NCBI GenBank assembly: GCA_902769805.1
Contig: CACXQL010000018.1
Coordinates: 1 to 46,882, forward strand
Direction of reading: 5' to 3'
Length of the DNA stretch: 46,882 nt
From: an uncultured Prevotellaceae bacterium
GTDB lineage: Bacteria > Bacteroidota > Bacteroidia > Bacteroidales > Bacteroidaceae
A program made the translations under genes and the position numbers. Below are positions 8,464 to 17,964 of the stretch, piece by piece. The notes beneath the pieces were generated by a model. It did no database searches, had not been told where the DNA came from, and saw only the letters and a program-made list of their open reading frames with translations. The first letter of the stretch is position 1. Each line of letters opens with the position of its first letter.

Positions 8464-11056
8464 ATTTCTTATTGTATTGATGAATGATTTCATTTCTTTC
8501 AAACTGTTCTGCTACAGTGAGTGCCTGTTCCATTGTTTGTAGCCATGAATAACGAGAATAGAGAGATCCTGAGCGGCGTAAGGGAATAATCGTCTCTATC
8601 CAAGTAAGCCACTCGTCAGAACGGCGCATCAGATTGTTGACGATCTCGTCACCTTGTTCTTGCTGATGAGCCAGATAATAGCAGTGAGCCATCGACAGCG
8701 CATATTCTGTATAGGGGACATTTTCTTTGGGCATCTCCTGTTGCCACTTATGGCATACAGCCATAGCACGTTTGATGTCCCCCTTTTGGAGAAGCGAGTC
8801 AATGAGTACACCCATAATCAGTTGATGGGTATCGGCCATACGCTTCACATCTTCATCTACATAGATTCCTTTTGTGTTAAGACCGCCATAGCGGAAACGA
8901 TGCATGATATTGTCGTAGAGTCTCTCCACATCCACCTGTTGACCAGTTGCTGTTGGAGAAACACGATAGGCAAGCCCTTCAAGCACCAGATGATCGCGAA
9001 GGAACGCTAGATTGTCATGCCCCATGCTGATGGAGATGTAGATAGGACGCTCCCAGTTGGCCTGCGACAACATCTCCAGCACCATCAACTCATTCTTAAA
9101 CAGTCCATGTATTCCTTTCAACGAGATATCCGTCTTGCCTATGGTGATACTGTCAATGGCAATAGGTACATATTCCATCCGCCCCTCTTGGTAGTCTTCA
9201 TGACTCCAACTGATGGGCAGGGCTGGAGAATCATAGGCAGGGCGTCTCATCTGGTCAATATACCAGTCAGTCTGAAGGTATTCCATATTGCAGTCACGCG
9301 TATCAGTACGCACTCCCTCCACTTCTTGATTATACCAAAGGGGAAAGGTGTCGTTGTCACCATTTGTCAGAATGATGGGATTTCCTTCCCGTTGCATGCT
9401 CTCGAGATAGTTGGCACCGAAGTCACGACAGGTATAACGACCCGAGCGGTCATGGTCATCCCACGTCTGGCTTACCATCTGTAAGGGCACGAGCAGGCAT
9501 ATTATTGATCCGACAATAGCAGCGATTTTCTCATCTTTAAGCAGTCTCTGTATGAAGGTTGTAACTGATCCGACTCCGATTCCTATCCATATGGCAAAGG
9601 CATAGAAAGACCCTGAATAGGCATAGTCACGTTCTCGGGGCTGGAGAGGAGTCTGGTTGAGGTAGGCGACGATGGCAAGCCCTGTCATGACAAACAATAG
9701 CATAACTATCAAGAGTTGTTGCTGTCCCTCTCGTCCCCTGCGCCATTGCCAAAACATACCCAATAGTCCAAGTATCAACGGTAATGCGTAGAAGACGTTA
9801 CGTCCTTTGTTCTCTTTCAGGTCAGACGGCAGTTTCGACGTGTCACAACCTAACAACCAGTCATCTATCCAACGGAACCCTGTTATCCAGTTGCCATGCT
9901 CCACCTCTCCATGTCCTTGGATATTGTTCTGCCGTCCCACAAAGTTCCATAGGAAATAACGCCAATACATGAAGTTCACCTGATATGAGAGGAAGAAACG
10001 CAGGTTTTCGGCTCTCGTAGGTAAGCCGTCTTTTTTCTCGATGCCACCCATCCAATCCTCATAAGCCTTTTCATGTCGTGCGGAGTATATTCTGGGAAAG
10101 AGAGGCGTCTCACCATATTGCTCACGATTCAGATAGCTGCCCAACCTCGAGATGTTGCTGGGTGCATTCTCACACATCGGCGGATTGGCATTGGCACGGA
10201 TGAGGATGACACCATAACTGCTGTAACCTGCAAGAATCATCAACAGACAGGCCAGTGACAGTTTAAGGAGATGTTTCTTTACCTTATAATAAAGATAGAC
10301 CAGTACTCCTGCTAACGGGAAAACAAACATGCCGAGTCTCACCACACCAGGAATGATGCCATAGAGGATTATGCTAAGCAACAGAACTCCAGCCAAGAAC
10401 GTCTTCAATATACCTAACCACGTAATCTGCTTTGTCCTATGAAAATATACCACGAACGACATAGCTGGCAGGCAGAGCAGACAGAGTAAGTGGACACCAA
10501 TAGATAGTCCCGTGATATAGGCAATCAGAATGATCCATCGGTCTTCTGACTTGTCCTCCCATTTCAGAATCAGCCAAAACATTAAAGCAGTCAAGAAACT
10601 GGAGAAGGCATAAACTTCTGCTTCGACGGCAGAAAACCAGAATGTGTCGCTGAAGGTATATACCAAAGCCCCAACGATGCCACTTGCTTCAATAATGATG
10701 GCTTGTGGGAAGGTCATCGCATCTGTTTGACATATCAGTTTCCTAGTAAGGTGTGTAATGGTAAGGAACAGGAAGAAGATACAACCAGCACTCAGGAGTG
10801 CAGACAGGAGGTTGACCATCAATGCCACTTGTGACGTGTCGCTTGCCAGTTGGGAGAACAGATTGGCAACTAACATGTAGAAAGGTGCTCCAGGCGGATG
10901 GCCAATCTCTAATTTGTAGCCACACGCAATGAATTCAGGACAATCCCACAAACTAGCTGTCGGTTCTACTGTCAGTCCGTATACAATGGCGGCAATGACA
11001 AAAAGAAACCATGCCAGACAGGTGTTAAGTTTAGAAAATGTTGTTTGCTGTATCAT
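8429..11056 (-). CDS. DUF2723 (TMEM260-like) integral membrane protein, probable GT-C glycosyltransferase
   Basis: 875 residues. The N-terminal ~550 residues hold around a dozen transmembrane helices; the first periplasmic loop has TVEPTASLWDCPEFI and IGHPPGAPFY, the conserved DUF2723 signature. The acidic and aromatic residues there correspond to the catalytic loop of GT-C enzymes. The C-terminal ~300 residues are soluble and partly helical, possibly TPR-like. The eukaryotic relative TMEM260 is an O-mannosyltransferase; a role in protein or envelope glycosylation in this organism is an inference. It has its own promoter upstream and the DUF3098 gene follows with overlap. Confidence 0.85.
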   Translation of the reverse strand: MIQQTTFSKLNTCLAWFLFVIAAIVYGLTVEPTASLWDCPEFIACGYKLEIGHPPGAPFYMLVANLFSQLASDTSQVALMVNLLSALLSAGCIFFLFLTITHLTRKLICQTDAMTFPQAIIIEASGIVGALVYTFSDTFWFSAVEAEVYAFSSFLTALMFWLILKWEDKSEDRWIILIAYITGLSIGVHLLCLLCLPAMSFVVYFHRTKQITWLGILKTFLAGVLLLSIILYGIIPGVVRLGMFVFPLAGVLVYLYYKVKKHLLKLSLACLLMILAGYSSYGVILIRANANPPMCENAPSNISRLGSYLNREQYGETPLFPRIYSARHEKAYEDWMGGIEKKDGLPTRAENLRFFLSYQVNFMYWRYFLWNFVGRQNNIQGHGEVEHGNWITGFRWIDDWLLGCDTSKLPSDLKENKGRNVFYALPLILGLLGMFWQWRRGREGQQQLLIVMLLFVMTGLAIVAYLNQTPLQPRERDYAYSGSFYAFAIWIGIGVGSVTTFIQRLLKDEKIAAIVGSIICLLVPLQMVSQTWDDHDRSGRYTCRDFGANYLESMQREGNPIILTNGDNDTFPLWYNQEVEGVRTDTRDCNMEYLQTDWYIDQMRRPAYDSPALPISWSHEDYQEGRMEYVPIAIDSITIGKTDISLKGIHGLFKNELMVLEMLSQANWERPIYISISMGHDNLAFLRDHLVLEGLAYRVSPTATGQQVDVERLYDNIMHRFRYGGLNTKGIYVDEDVKRMADTHQLIMGVLIDSLLQKGDIKRAMAVCHKWQQEMPKENVPYTEYALSMAHCYYLAHQQEQGDEIVNNLMRRSDEWLTWIETIIPLRRSGSLYSRYSWLQTMEQALTVAEQFERNEIIHQYNKKYELHIKQYQKD

Positions 11057-11080
11057 ACTTTTGCAATCGTTTTACGGATG

Positions 11081-11112
11081 CAAAGGTATGAGGAGAGTCA
11101 GATGTCACCAAA
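11081..11112 (-). promoter_or_regulatory. Complete promoter for the DUF2723 gene
   Basis: Minus strand reads TTTG (11112-11109), 20 nt, TACCTTTG (11088-11081), 25 nt before the ATG at 11056. It lies between the end of the winged-helix regulator gene (11159) and the DUF2723 start, so the DUF2723 gene can be transcribed independently. Confidence 0.7.
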
Positions 11113-11158
11113 AATAATACCTGACATTTGTCTGACATTTTCTCTGACATTCAACTAT

Positions 11159-11824
11159 CTACTTGATAGTCAGTCCATACGACCTTCCTCTGTCGACTTC
11201 AATTTTGAGGTTAGAGTGTTGTTCTATGATGGGTTTCAGGCGACGGATGAGTGTGTAAAGTGTCTCATTAGCATCCTCTTTCTTGGGCCAGAGTGCATCA
11301 CAGATTACTGTCTTTGACAACTGATGTGAGGGGGATTGCCACAACATCTCCATCAGTTGGTGTTGCATGGGGGTGAGTTTTACAGTGTTTCCTTTAGCAT
11401 CTATGAACCTACCATCTTGCAGTGCCAGTCCGCCATACAATCCCAATGCATTACGTTGTCGATGGAGGTAAAGACAGAACATCCCCCAAAGTAACACCAT
11501 CGACCATAGTACCATAGGCAACCGTTGGTCAGACAGTGAGAAGATTGTTGCTGCAGAGACTTGCGGACGTGGGCTAAACTCCTTGTTAGTGTCTACCGCC
11601 AAGACTGCCTTTCCTCTCAATGCCTCCATTTGCAGATGACTGTTGAACGTCCGTATTGTGTCAATACTGATTACGTCCGATTGCTGCTCCGCCAAGGTCT
11701 TGGCAAACGCTTGGTTCACATCTTCGGTTACCAGATGTCGTGTAGTACGAAAACTATCAAGACTAGTCAGACTGGATATTAATATCAGTGCAAAGAGCAC
11801 AATAACCGCATACCTCTGTTTCAT
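11159..11824 (-). CDS. Membrane-anchored winged-helix transcriptional regulator
   Basis: 221 residues from the ATG at 11824 (MKQRYAVIVLFALILISSL). Topology: transmembrane helix 1 (about 4-22), a ~90-residue extracytoplasmic segment, helix 2 (about 108-128; MVLWSMVLLWGMFCLYLH), then a C-terminal OmpR-type winged helix (about 145-220; KLTPMQHQLMEMLWQSPSH and TLYTLIRRLKPIIE). It looks like a one-component sensor linking an envelope signal to DNA binding. An alternative ATG at 11845 overlaps the preceding glycosidase gene by 14 bp. It follows that gene directly, so it may regulate it (inference). Confidence 0.8.
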   Translation of the reverse strand: MKQRYAVIVLFALILISSLTSLDSFRTTRHLVTEDVNQAFAKTLAEQQSDVISIDTIRTFNSHLQMEALRGKAVLAVDTNKEFSPRPQVSAATIFSLSDQRLPMVLWSMVLLWGMFCLYLHRQRNALGLYGGLALQDGRFIDAKGNTVKLTPMQHQLMEMLWQSPSHQLSKTVICDALWPKKEDANETLYTLIRRLKPIIEQHSNLKIEVDRGRSYGLTIK

Positions 11825-11831
11825 AATATCT

Positions 11832-13670
11832 TTATTTGTTTTCATGCCAACCTTTCTTTTTATACCAGTCTCTGAGGACATAGAAAGCTTTCTTCTTTTC
11901 ACCTTGGTCAGAGAAGATGCCCTTACGGTTATAGTAGTCCTGAATACCGTTAAGGACACGACGAGGCGAACGGAAGTCCTTGAGAATCCAAGGAGTGGTA
12001 CCTGCCAGTCCGTCTATTTTCTCTATCATGGCGATATTCTCACGAAAGAGGTTCTCCTGAAACTCTTCCGTCCATCGTTGGTTCTTTGCTCCATGGAACC
12101 CGTACTTTGCTCCACCGCCAAACTCGCTGATGATGACAGGTTTGTCGTAAGGTATCTCCCACTCCATCTTCGGTGCGTCATTGACATCCCGATACCAACC
12201 GATATACTGATTGAACGACACCACGTCGACATACTCGTTCATATTGTCCTGTAGGCGGTTCTTATAGTTGGAAGCCGAAGTGACCTCCATCGCCATTGAT
12301 ATCAGACGTGTATTGTCTAATGAACGTGCCTTCGTAGCAAGCCTACCAAGGAAAGCATCACGTTCTGCACTGTGAGGTGTCTCATTGGCGATAGACCAGA
12401 TGATGACATTGGCTCGATTCTGGTCACGACGAATCATATCCGTCAACTGTCGCTCCGCATTCTGGTAAGTCTGCGGATTCGTCCATGCAATGGTCCAATA
12501 GACAGGTATCTCCGACCATACCAACAGTCCCATACGCTCAGCCTCACGGACCGCATACTCATTATGCGGATAATGGGCAAGGCGCACATAGTTACATCCT
12601 AACTCCTTTGCCCATGAGAGCAGGGTATGAGCATCGGCAGTGGAATTGGCACGTCCACCGCCATAGGCTTTCTCCTCATGGATACTGATACCACATAAGA
12701 AGATCGGTTTCCCATTGAGCAATATCTGCTTACCTCGTGTCTCAATAGTGCGGAAGCCGATCTCGTCACGGATGACCTCCTCACCCATCTGAATCTCCAC
12801 CTTATATAATATAGGGGACTCCGGAGACCAGAGTTTGAGTTGAGAACTTTGAATTGTAAACTGTGAACTATGAACTATTCCTTCATCATTCGTTGTGAAG
12901 GTCTTCTTGATGTTAAGTTCAGGTATTGAAAGGGTTATTATGCGATCTGAAGTAGGACAACTCAATTGAGCAGAGAAAGATAACTCCTTTGTTTTCAGAT
13001 TGGTGAGTTGGAGACTATAGCTTGCTATATACACAGAATCCACTTCTACCAGCATCACATCACGAGTGATTCCTCCATAGTTCCACCAATCAAATATTAA
13101 GGTTGGTACATTCTCTGTCTGACGCTTATTGTCAACCTTCACGATGACAAAGTTGTCTCCTGCTTGCAACAGATCCGTGACATCGAAATTGAAAGGTGTG
13201 AAACCTCCTTCATGACGACCAGCCAACCGCCCGTTGACATAAACAATAGCCTCGTAATTGACAGCTCCGAAATAGAGCAAAAAGCGCTTGTTCTGAGCTT
13301 TGGCCTTAGACATTTGACCTTTGTCCAGCTCGAACTGCTTATAGAACCAAACAGTACCTTCGTAGAAGAACAGTTGAGGGTCTTGCGTATTCCAATCACC
13401 TGGGATTTGCATCACAGGCGCTTTATCGAAATCATATTCTATCAGGTCTTCTGGTTTCTGGGGTTTCGCATTACGGAAAAAGCCCCAAGGCGTTGGGTTC
13501 ATGCGATAATCGTAATAACCCTCTTCCTGTACATCCACGATATAATGCCATGCCCCATTGAGGGAAGTGGTCTTCCTTGACAAGACATTCACTATCTGCG
13601 GTACTTCTGTTGCAAAGACACTTCCTATGGCAGAACACCATAGGAGACAGCCCAAAATGATTCTTTTCAT
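11832..13670 (-). CDS. Secreted GH2 glycosidase, beta-glucuronidase-like
   Basis: 612 residues from the ATG at 13670, with a signal peptide (MKRIILGCLLWCSAIGSVFA). GH2 order: sugar-binding jelly roll (about 30-205), Ig-like domain (about 210-310), TIM barrel (about 315-610). The acid/base Glu is about residue 430 in SIANET and the nucleophile Glu about 516 in IISEFG. Near 581-583 there is N-R-K in YYNRKGIF, matching the NxK motif that in beta-glucuronidases contacts the glucuronate carboxylate, so glucuronidase is favoured over galactosidase. The segment between the barrel and the acid/base is short, as in 'no-loop' gut enzymes. Residues 265-279 (HSSQFTIQSSQ) come from an in-frame low-complexity repeat. 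Confidence 0.88.
   Translation of the reverse strand: MKRIILGCLLWCSAIGSVFATEVPQIVNVLSRKTTSLNGAWHYIVDVQEEGYYDYRMNPTPWGFFRNAKPQKPEDLIEYDFDKAPVMQIPGDWNTQDPQLFFYEGTVWFYKQFELDKGQMSKAKAQNKRFLLYFGAVNYEAIVYVNGRLAGRHEGGFTPFNFDVTDLLQAGDNFVIVKVDNKRQTENVPTLIFDWWNYGGITRDVMLVEVDSVYIASYSLQLTNLKTKELSFSAQLSCPTSDRIITLSIPELNIKKTFTTNDEGIVHSSQFTIQSSQLKLWSPESPILYKVEIQMGEEVIRDEIGFRTIETRGKQILLNGKPIFLCGISIHEEKAYGGGRANSTADAHTLLSWAKELGCNYVRLAHYPHNEYAVREAERMGLLVWSEIPVYWTIAWTNPQTYQNAERQLTDMIRRDQNRANVIIWSIANETPHSAERDAFLGRLATKARSLDNTRLISMAMEVTSASNYKNRLQDNMNEYVDVVSFNQYIGWYRDVNDAPKMEWEIPYDKPVIISEFGGGAKYGFHGAKNQRWTEEFQENLFRENIAMIEKIDGLAGTTPWILKDFRSPRRVLNGIQDYYNRKGIFSDQGEKKKAFYVLRDWYKKKGWHENK
12833..12877. repeat. In-frame simple-sequence insert in the GH2 gene
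   Basis: The tract is built of short imperfect units of the form GAACT/GAATT/AAACTGT (plus strand). It is translated on the minus strand as HSSQFTIQSSQLK, a peptide unlike the neighbouring Ig-like domain, at the join before the barrel. It looks like an insertion tolerated in a linker. Confidence 0.6.
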
Positions 13671-13693
13671 ACTATAATTCTTGTTTCTGAGGA

Positions 13694-13701
13694 CAAAAAT
13701 A
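13694..13701 (-). promoter_or_regulatory. Promoter -7 box for the GH2-regulator operon
   Basis: Minus strand TATTTTTG matches TAnnTTTG, 24 nt upstream of the ATG at 13670. No clear -33 TTTG. It supports the start at 13670 rather than the longer frame that reaches 13784. Confidence 0.45.
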
Positions 13702-13744
13702 CAAAATATTTCTAAGAAATGGCAGGAATATGAAAATAAATGAT

Positions 13745-13752
13745 TAAATTTG
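13745..13752 (+). promoter_or_regulatory. Promoter -7 box for tkt-rpiB
   Basis: TAAATTTG matches TAnnTTTG, 53 bp before the tkt ATG, divergent from the GH2 promoter. Confidence 0.45.
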
Positions 13753-13805
13753 CACATTGCGATGTATACAATTGAGAATAACACATATTAATTATAGTTA
13801 TAATT

Positions 13806-15818
13806 ATGAACGACAACAAAATTATGAACATGGCAGCGGACAATATCCGTATCCTTGCTGCCTCAATGGTTGAGAAAGCTAAGTCCGGGCACCCCGGTGG
13901 TGCTATGGGCGGTGCAGATTTCATTAACACGCTGTACAGTGAGTTCCTCGTTTATGACCCCGAAAATCCCTCATGGGAAGGAAGAGACCGTTTCTTCCTC
14001 GATCCTGGTCACATGGCTCCGATGTTGTATTCACAACTCGCCCTCATCGGTAAGTTCACGTTAGAGGACCTAAAGAACCTGCGTCAGTGGGGTTCTGTGA
14101 CTCCTGGTCACCCTGAGCGTGAGATTGAACGTGGCATTGAGAACACCTCTGGTCCTCTCGGACAGGGTCACTGCTTTGCAGTAGGTGCCGCTATCGCCGC
14201 TAAGTTCCTGAAGGCAAAGTTAGGTGATGTGATGGGACAGACCATCTATGCTTACATTTCTGATGGTGGTGTACAGGAGGAGATCTCCCAGGGCGCTGGT
14301 CGTATTGCCGGTAACCTCGGACTTGATAACCTCATCATGTTCTATGATGCTAATGACATCCAGTTGTCTACCAAGACAGAGGTGGTTACCTGTGAAGATA
14401 CTGCTAAGAAGTATGAGGCATGGGGATGGTATGTACAGAAGATCAATGGTAACGACGTGGACCAGATCCGTGAGGCTATCAAGAACGCACAGGCAGAGAA
14501 AGAGCGTCCAAGTCTGATTATCGGTCACTGTGTTATGGGTAAGGGTGCCCGTAAGGCTGACGGTTCTTCTTACGAGAGCAACTGCGCTACCCACGGTGCT
14601 CCTCTCGGTGGCGATGCTTATATCAACACCATGAAGAACCTCGGTGCTGATCCCGAGAATCCTTTCCAGATATTCCCAGAGGTACAGGAATTGTATGCTA
14701 AGCGTGCTGAGGAGTTGAAGAAGATTGTGGCTGAGCGCTATGCTGCTAAGGAAGCATGGGCAAAGGCTAATCCTGAGAAGGCTGAGCAGATGAAGGAGTG
14801 GTTCAGCGGTAAGGCTCCAAAGATTGACTGGAGCAAGGTAGAGCAGAAGGCAGGTAGTGCTACTCGTAGTGCTTCGGCAGCTGTTCTGGGTGTCCTTGCC
14901 GAGCAAGTTCCCAACATGATCTGCGCATCTGCCGACCTCTCTAACTCAGATAATACCAACGGCTTCTTGAAGAAGACTCACGACATCGTTCGCGGTGATT
15001 TCAGCGGTGCTTTCTTCGAGGCAGGTGTGGCTGAGTTGACAATGGCATGCTGCTGTATCGGTATGGCACTGCATGGTGGTGTTATTCCTGCATGCGGTAC
15101 CTTCTTCGTATTCTCCGATTATATGAAACCAGCCGTTCGTATGGCAGCTTTGATGGAACTTCCTGTGAAGTTCATTTGGACACACGATGCCTTCCGTGTC
15201 GGTGAGGATGGTCCTACCCACGAGCCTGTTGAGCAGGAGGCACAGATCCGTCTGATGGAGAAACTGAAGAACCATCACGGCAAGAACTCCGTACTCGTTT
15301 TGCGTCCTGCTGATGCTGAGGAGACAACTGTTTGCTGGCGTATGGCTATGGAGAACATTGAGACACCTACTGCCCTCATCTTCTCTCGTCAGAACATCGA
15401 CATGCTTCCTGAAGGTAACGATTACAACCAGGCAACGAAGGGTGCTTATGTCGTAGCTGGCTCTGATGCCGATTACGATGTAATCATGCTGGCTTCTGGT
15501 TCTGAGGTATCTACCTTGGAGGCTGGTGCTACCCTACTCCGTCAGGATGGTATCAAAGTACGTATCGTCAGTGTTCCTTCTGAGGGTCTGTTCCGCAGCC
15601 AGTCTAAGGAATATCAGCAGAGCGTACTGCCTGCAGGCAAGAAGAAGTTCGGTCTCACCGCAGGTCTGCCTGTCAACCTCGAAGGTCTTGTAGGTGCCGA
15701 TGGTACTGTATGGGGTCTTGAGAGTTTCGGTTTCTCTGCTCCTTATAAGGTTCTTGACGAGAAACTCGGCTATACAGGTCAGAATGTTTACGAACAAGTT
15801 AAGAAACTGCTTGCATAA
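13806..15818 (+). CDS. tkt: Transketolase
   Basis: 670 residues, full length. The N-terminal thiamine-diphosphate domain has GHPGGAMGGADF near residue 28 and a DGGVQEEISQGAG helix; the pyrimidine domain has HDAFRVGEDGPTHEPVEQ near 460; the C-terminal transketolase domain follows. It moves two-carbon units between pentose-phosphate and glycolytic sugars. Its TAA shares one base with the ATG of rpiB (TAATG), so the two pentose-phosphate genes form a coupled operon. Codon use is strongly biased, as expected of a highly expressed gene. Confidence 0.98.
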   Translation: MNDNKIMNMAADNIRILAASMVEKAKSGHPGGAMGGADFINTLYSEFLVYDPENPSWEGRDRFFLDPGHMAPMLYSQLALIGKFTLEDLKNLRQWGSVTPGHPEREIERGIENTSGPLGQGHCFAVGAAIAAKFLKAKLGDVMGQTIYAYISDGGVQEEISQGAGRIAGNLGLDNLIMFYDANDIQLSTKTEVVTCEDTAKKYEAWGWYVQKINGNDVDQIREAIKNAQAEKERPSLIIGHCVMGKGARKADGSSYESNCATHGAPLGGDAYINTMKNLGADPENPFQIFPEVQELYAKRAEELKKIVAERYAAKEAWAKANPEKAEQMKEWFSGKAPKIDWSKVEQKAGSATRSASAAVLGVLAEQVPNMICASADLSNSDNTNGFLKKTHDIVRGDFSGAFFEAGVAELTMACCCIGMALHGGVIPACGTFFVFSDYMKPAVRMAALMELPVKFIWTHDAFRVGEDGPTHEPVEQEAQIRLMEKLKNHHGKNSVLVLRPADAEETTVCWRMAMENIETPTALIFSRQNIDMLPEGNDYNQATKGAYVVAGSDADYDVIMLASGSEVSTLEAGATLLRQDGIKVRIVSVPSEGLFRSQSKEYQQSVLPAGKKKFGLTAGLPVNLEGLVGADGTVWGLESFGFSAPYKVLDEKLGYTGQNVYEQVKKLLA

Positions 15819-16264
15819 TGGAAGTTAAGACAGTTGGAGTAGCCTGCGACCACGCAGGCTACCCTTTGAAGAAATTCGTGCTTCAGTATCTGGAGGAGAA
15901 GGGTTATCCCTATAAAGATTATGGCACATGGAGTGATGCTTCCGTCGATTATCCAGACTTCGGTCATGCACTGGCTGAAGGTATCGAGAGTGGCGAGGTA
16001 TATCCAGGCATTGCCATCTGCGGCAGTGGCGAAGGTATCTCTATCACTTTGAATAAACATCAGCAGGTGCGCGCGGGGTTGTGCTGGATTCCAGAGATTG
16101 CCCATCTTATCCGTCAGCATAATGATGCCAACGTACTGGTAATGCCAGGTCGTTTTATCGACAACAACATGGCACGAAAGATTATGGATGAGTTCTTCAC
16201 TGCTACCTTCGAAGGCGGTCGCCATCAGAAGCGTGTAGATAAGATTCCAGTACAACCTAAGTAA
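15818..16264 (+). CDS. rpiB: Ribose-5-phosphate isomerase B
   Basis: 148 residues of the RpiB/LacAB family. Motifs: ACDHAGYPLKK at 7-17, the DYPDFGHALA loop, and CGSGEGISITLNKH near 68-81, where the Cys is the catalytic base position. It interconverts ribose-5- and ribulose-5-phosphate and works next to transketolase, its operon partner. A strong hairpin terminator follows the stop after 8 bp. Confidence 0.96.
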   Translation: MEVKTVGVACDHAGYPLKKFVLQYLEEKGYPYKDYGTWSDASVDYPDFGHALAEGIESGEVYPGIAICGSGEGISITLNKHQQVRAGLCWIPEIAHLIRQHNDANVLVMPGRFIDNNMARKIMDEFFTATFEGGRHQKRVDKIPVQPK

Positions 16265-16272
16265 ATACAATA

Positions 16273-16299
16273 GAAAAAGGAGCGTCACGCTCCTTTTTC
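16273..16299. terminator. Bidirectional terminator between rpiB and the FAD oxidoreductase gene
   Basis: Perfect 12-bp stem (GAAAAAGGAGCG and its complement) with loop TCA, A-rich on one side and T-rich on the other, so it can act in both directions. The minus-strand reading of the loop is the TGA stop of the oxidoreductase gene; the right arm lies beyond its stop and the last coding residues (EKGA) are written by the other arm. Confidence 0.85.
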
Positions 16300-17964
16300 G
16301 TTTTTGAGATATTCCGCACACATCTCAGCACATCGTTCCCCATCAACACCCGCCGAGACAATGCCGCCTGCATAACCGGCCCCCTCGCCGCAAGGGAAAA
16401 GACCTTGAATACGGACATGCATCAGCGTGTCCGTATGTCTTATGATACGGACTGGCGACGAAGTACGTGTCTCCACACCAATCATCACTGCCTCGTTGGT
16501 CAGAAAACCATGAGCCTGTTTCCCAATAATCTTAAAACCTTCCTGTAATCGCTTGACTATCATCTCAGGCATCCAGAAATGCAAGGGAGAAGAGATAAGT
16601 CCAGGGGCATAGGAGCTTTTCGGCAAATCGTAACTCAAACGGTTATTGACAAAGTCAGCCATGCGTTGAGCTGGTGCTGTCTGACGCATATTCCCCTGTT
16701 GCCAGCAATTCTGTTCAAGTTGTTCTTGGAAGGTCATCACCTTCAGGGCATCGTTTTCCGTTATACCGTTATCGCGGGATAACGTTATATCGTCAGAAAC
16801 GTCCTCGGGACGAATTTCCACCACCATTCCACTATTGCTCCATTGTCCGCCACGATTCGAGGGTGACATGCCATTGACAACAATCTGTTGCTTATCAGTA
16901 GCTGCAGGAATGACAAAACCACCTGGACACATACAGAAGGAGTAAACGCCACGACCATTGACCTGAGTAACAAAGGAATACTCGGCGGCAGGCAAGTATT
17001 TCCCCCTACCCTGTTTGTTATGATACTGTATTTGGTCAATGAGCATCGACGGATGTTCCAAACGGACACCGACAGCAATACCCTTTGCCTCCATTTCTAT
17101 CTCCGATTCCGCCAAGTAGCGATAGACATCACGGGCAGAATGGCCTGTGGCAAGGATGACGGGACCGAAATATTCTTTTATAGAGGAGGGAGAAGAGAGG
17201 AGAGAGGAGAGAGATTTGTTTTCTGCTTCAACTCCGATAACTTGAGCATTACCATTTCCAACTATCCTCTCTCCTCCCTCCTCTCTTCTCTCTCCTCTTA
17301 TGATCAAACGCGTCATCTTCGTTTGGAAATGAACCTCACCACCACAACGAAGAATTGTGTTACGCATATTCTCAATGACTCTCGGCAACTTGTCCGTACC
17401 AATATGCGGATGGGCATCGGATAGGATATTCGTAGATGCACCATGCTGACAGAACACATTCAGAATTTTCTCGATATTACCCCGTTTCTTACTACGAGTA
17501 TAGAGTTTACCATCCGAATAAGCACCAGCTCCCCCCTCTCCGAAACAGTAGTTGCTCTCTGGGTCTATCTGCTGCGTCTTTGTTATCTGGGACAGGTCTT
17601 TCTTACGTTCATGCACATCTTTTCCTCGTTCCAAGACAATAGGACGCAAGCCTAACTCTATCAGTCGCAAGGCAGCAAAGAGTCCCCCAGGACCTGCTCC
17701 TACTACAATCACCTGCGGACGACCAGAGACATCGGGATAGTCTGTATGCTGATACACATCGTCCTCAGGCATCTCATTAATATAGACACGGATACGTAAG
17801 TTGACAAAGATAGTACGTTGACGAGCATCTATACTCCGACGAAGGATGCGCAGATGTGTGATAGTACGTACATCAAAGCCTTTCTCCTCCGCAAGATAGT
17901 CCCTGAGTGACTGTTCGTTGGCAGCCACTTGTGGAAAAACCCTGATGTCGTACTCTTGTGTCAT
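16285..17964 (-). CDS. NAD(P)/FAD-dependent oxidoreductase (uncharacterised COG2509-type)
   Basis: 559 residues. Rossmann FAD-binding motif VVGAGPGGLFAALRL near residue 87 with ERGKDVHERKKD after it; CFGEGGAGAYSDGKL near 140; a second motif LATGHSARDVY; C-terminal FAD motif FPCGEGAGYAGGIVSAGVDG near 525. Such proteins are conserved but of unknown substrate. Two low-complexity stretches (REEGGER and LSSLLSSPSS) flank about 20 residues near 225-265 and are encoded by a purine-rich and a pyrimidine-rich tract. The start overlaps the DUF1232 stop (ATGA). Last gene of the six-gene operon from 22449. Confidence 0.88.
   Translation of the reverse strand: MTQEYDIRVFPQVAANEQSLRDYLAEEKGFDVRTITHLRILRRSIDARQRTIFVNLRIRVYINEMPEDDVYQHTDYPDVSGRPQVIVVGAGPGGLFAALRLIELGLRPIVLERGKDVHERKKDLSQITKTQQIDPESNYCFGEGGAGAYSDGKLYTRSKKRGNIEKILNVFCQHGASTNILSDAHPHIGTDKLPRVIENMRNTILRCGGEVHFQTKMTRLIIRGERREEGGERIVGNGNAQVIGVEAENKSLSSLLSSPSSIKEYFGPVILATGHSARDVYRYLAESEIEMEAKGIAVGVRLEHPSMLIDQIQYHNKQGRGKYLPAAEYSFVTQVNGRGVYSFCMCPGGFVIPAATDKQQIVVNGMSPSNRGGQWSNSGMVVEIRPEDVSDDITLSRDNGITENDALKVMTFQEQLEQNCWQQGNMRQTAPAQRMADFVNNRLSYDLPKSSYAPGLISSPLHFWMPEMIVKRLQEGFKIIGKQAHGFLTNEAVMIGVETRTSSPVRIIRHTDTLMHVRIQGLFPCGEGAGYAGGIVSAGVDGERCAEMCAEYLKNEKGA
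17183..17299. repeat. Inverted purine/pyrimidine tracts inside the oxidoreductase gene
   Basis: A 32-nt all-purine tract (GA-rich, 17183-17214) is followed after 50 nt by a 35-nt all-pyrimidine tract (CT-rich, 17265-17299). The two are largely complementary and could form a long hairpin. Both read through in frame as low-complexity peptide. They look like microsatellite insertions. Confidence 0.75.
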
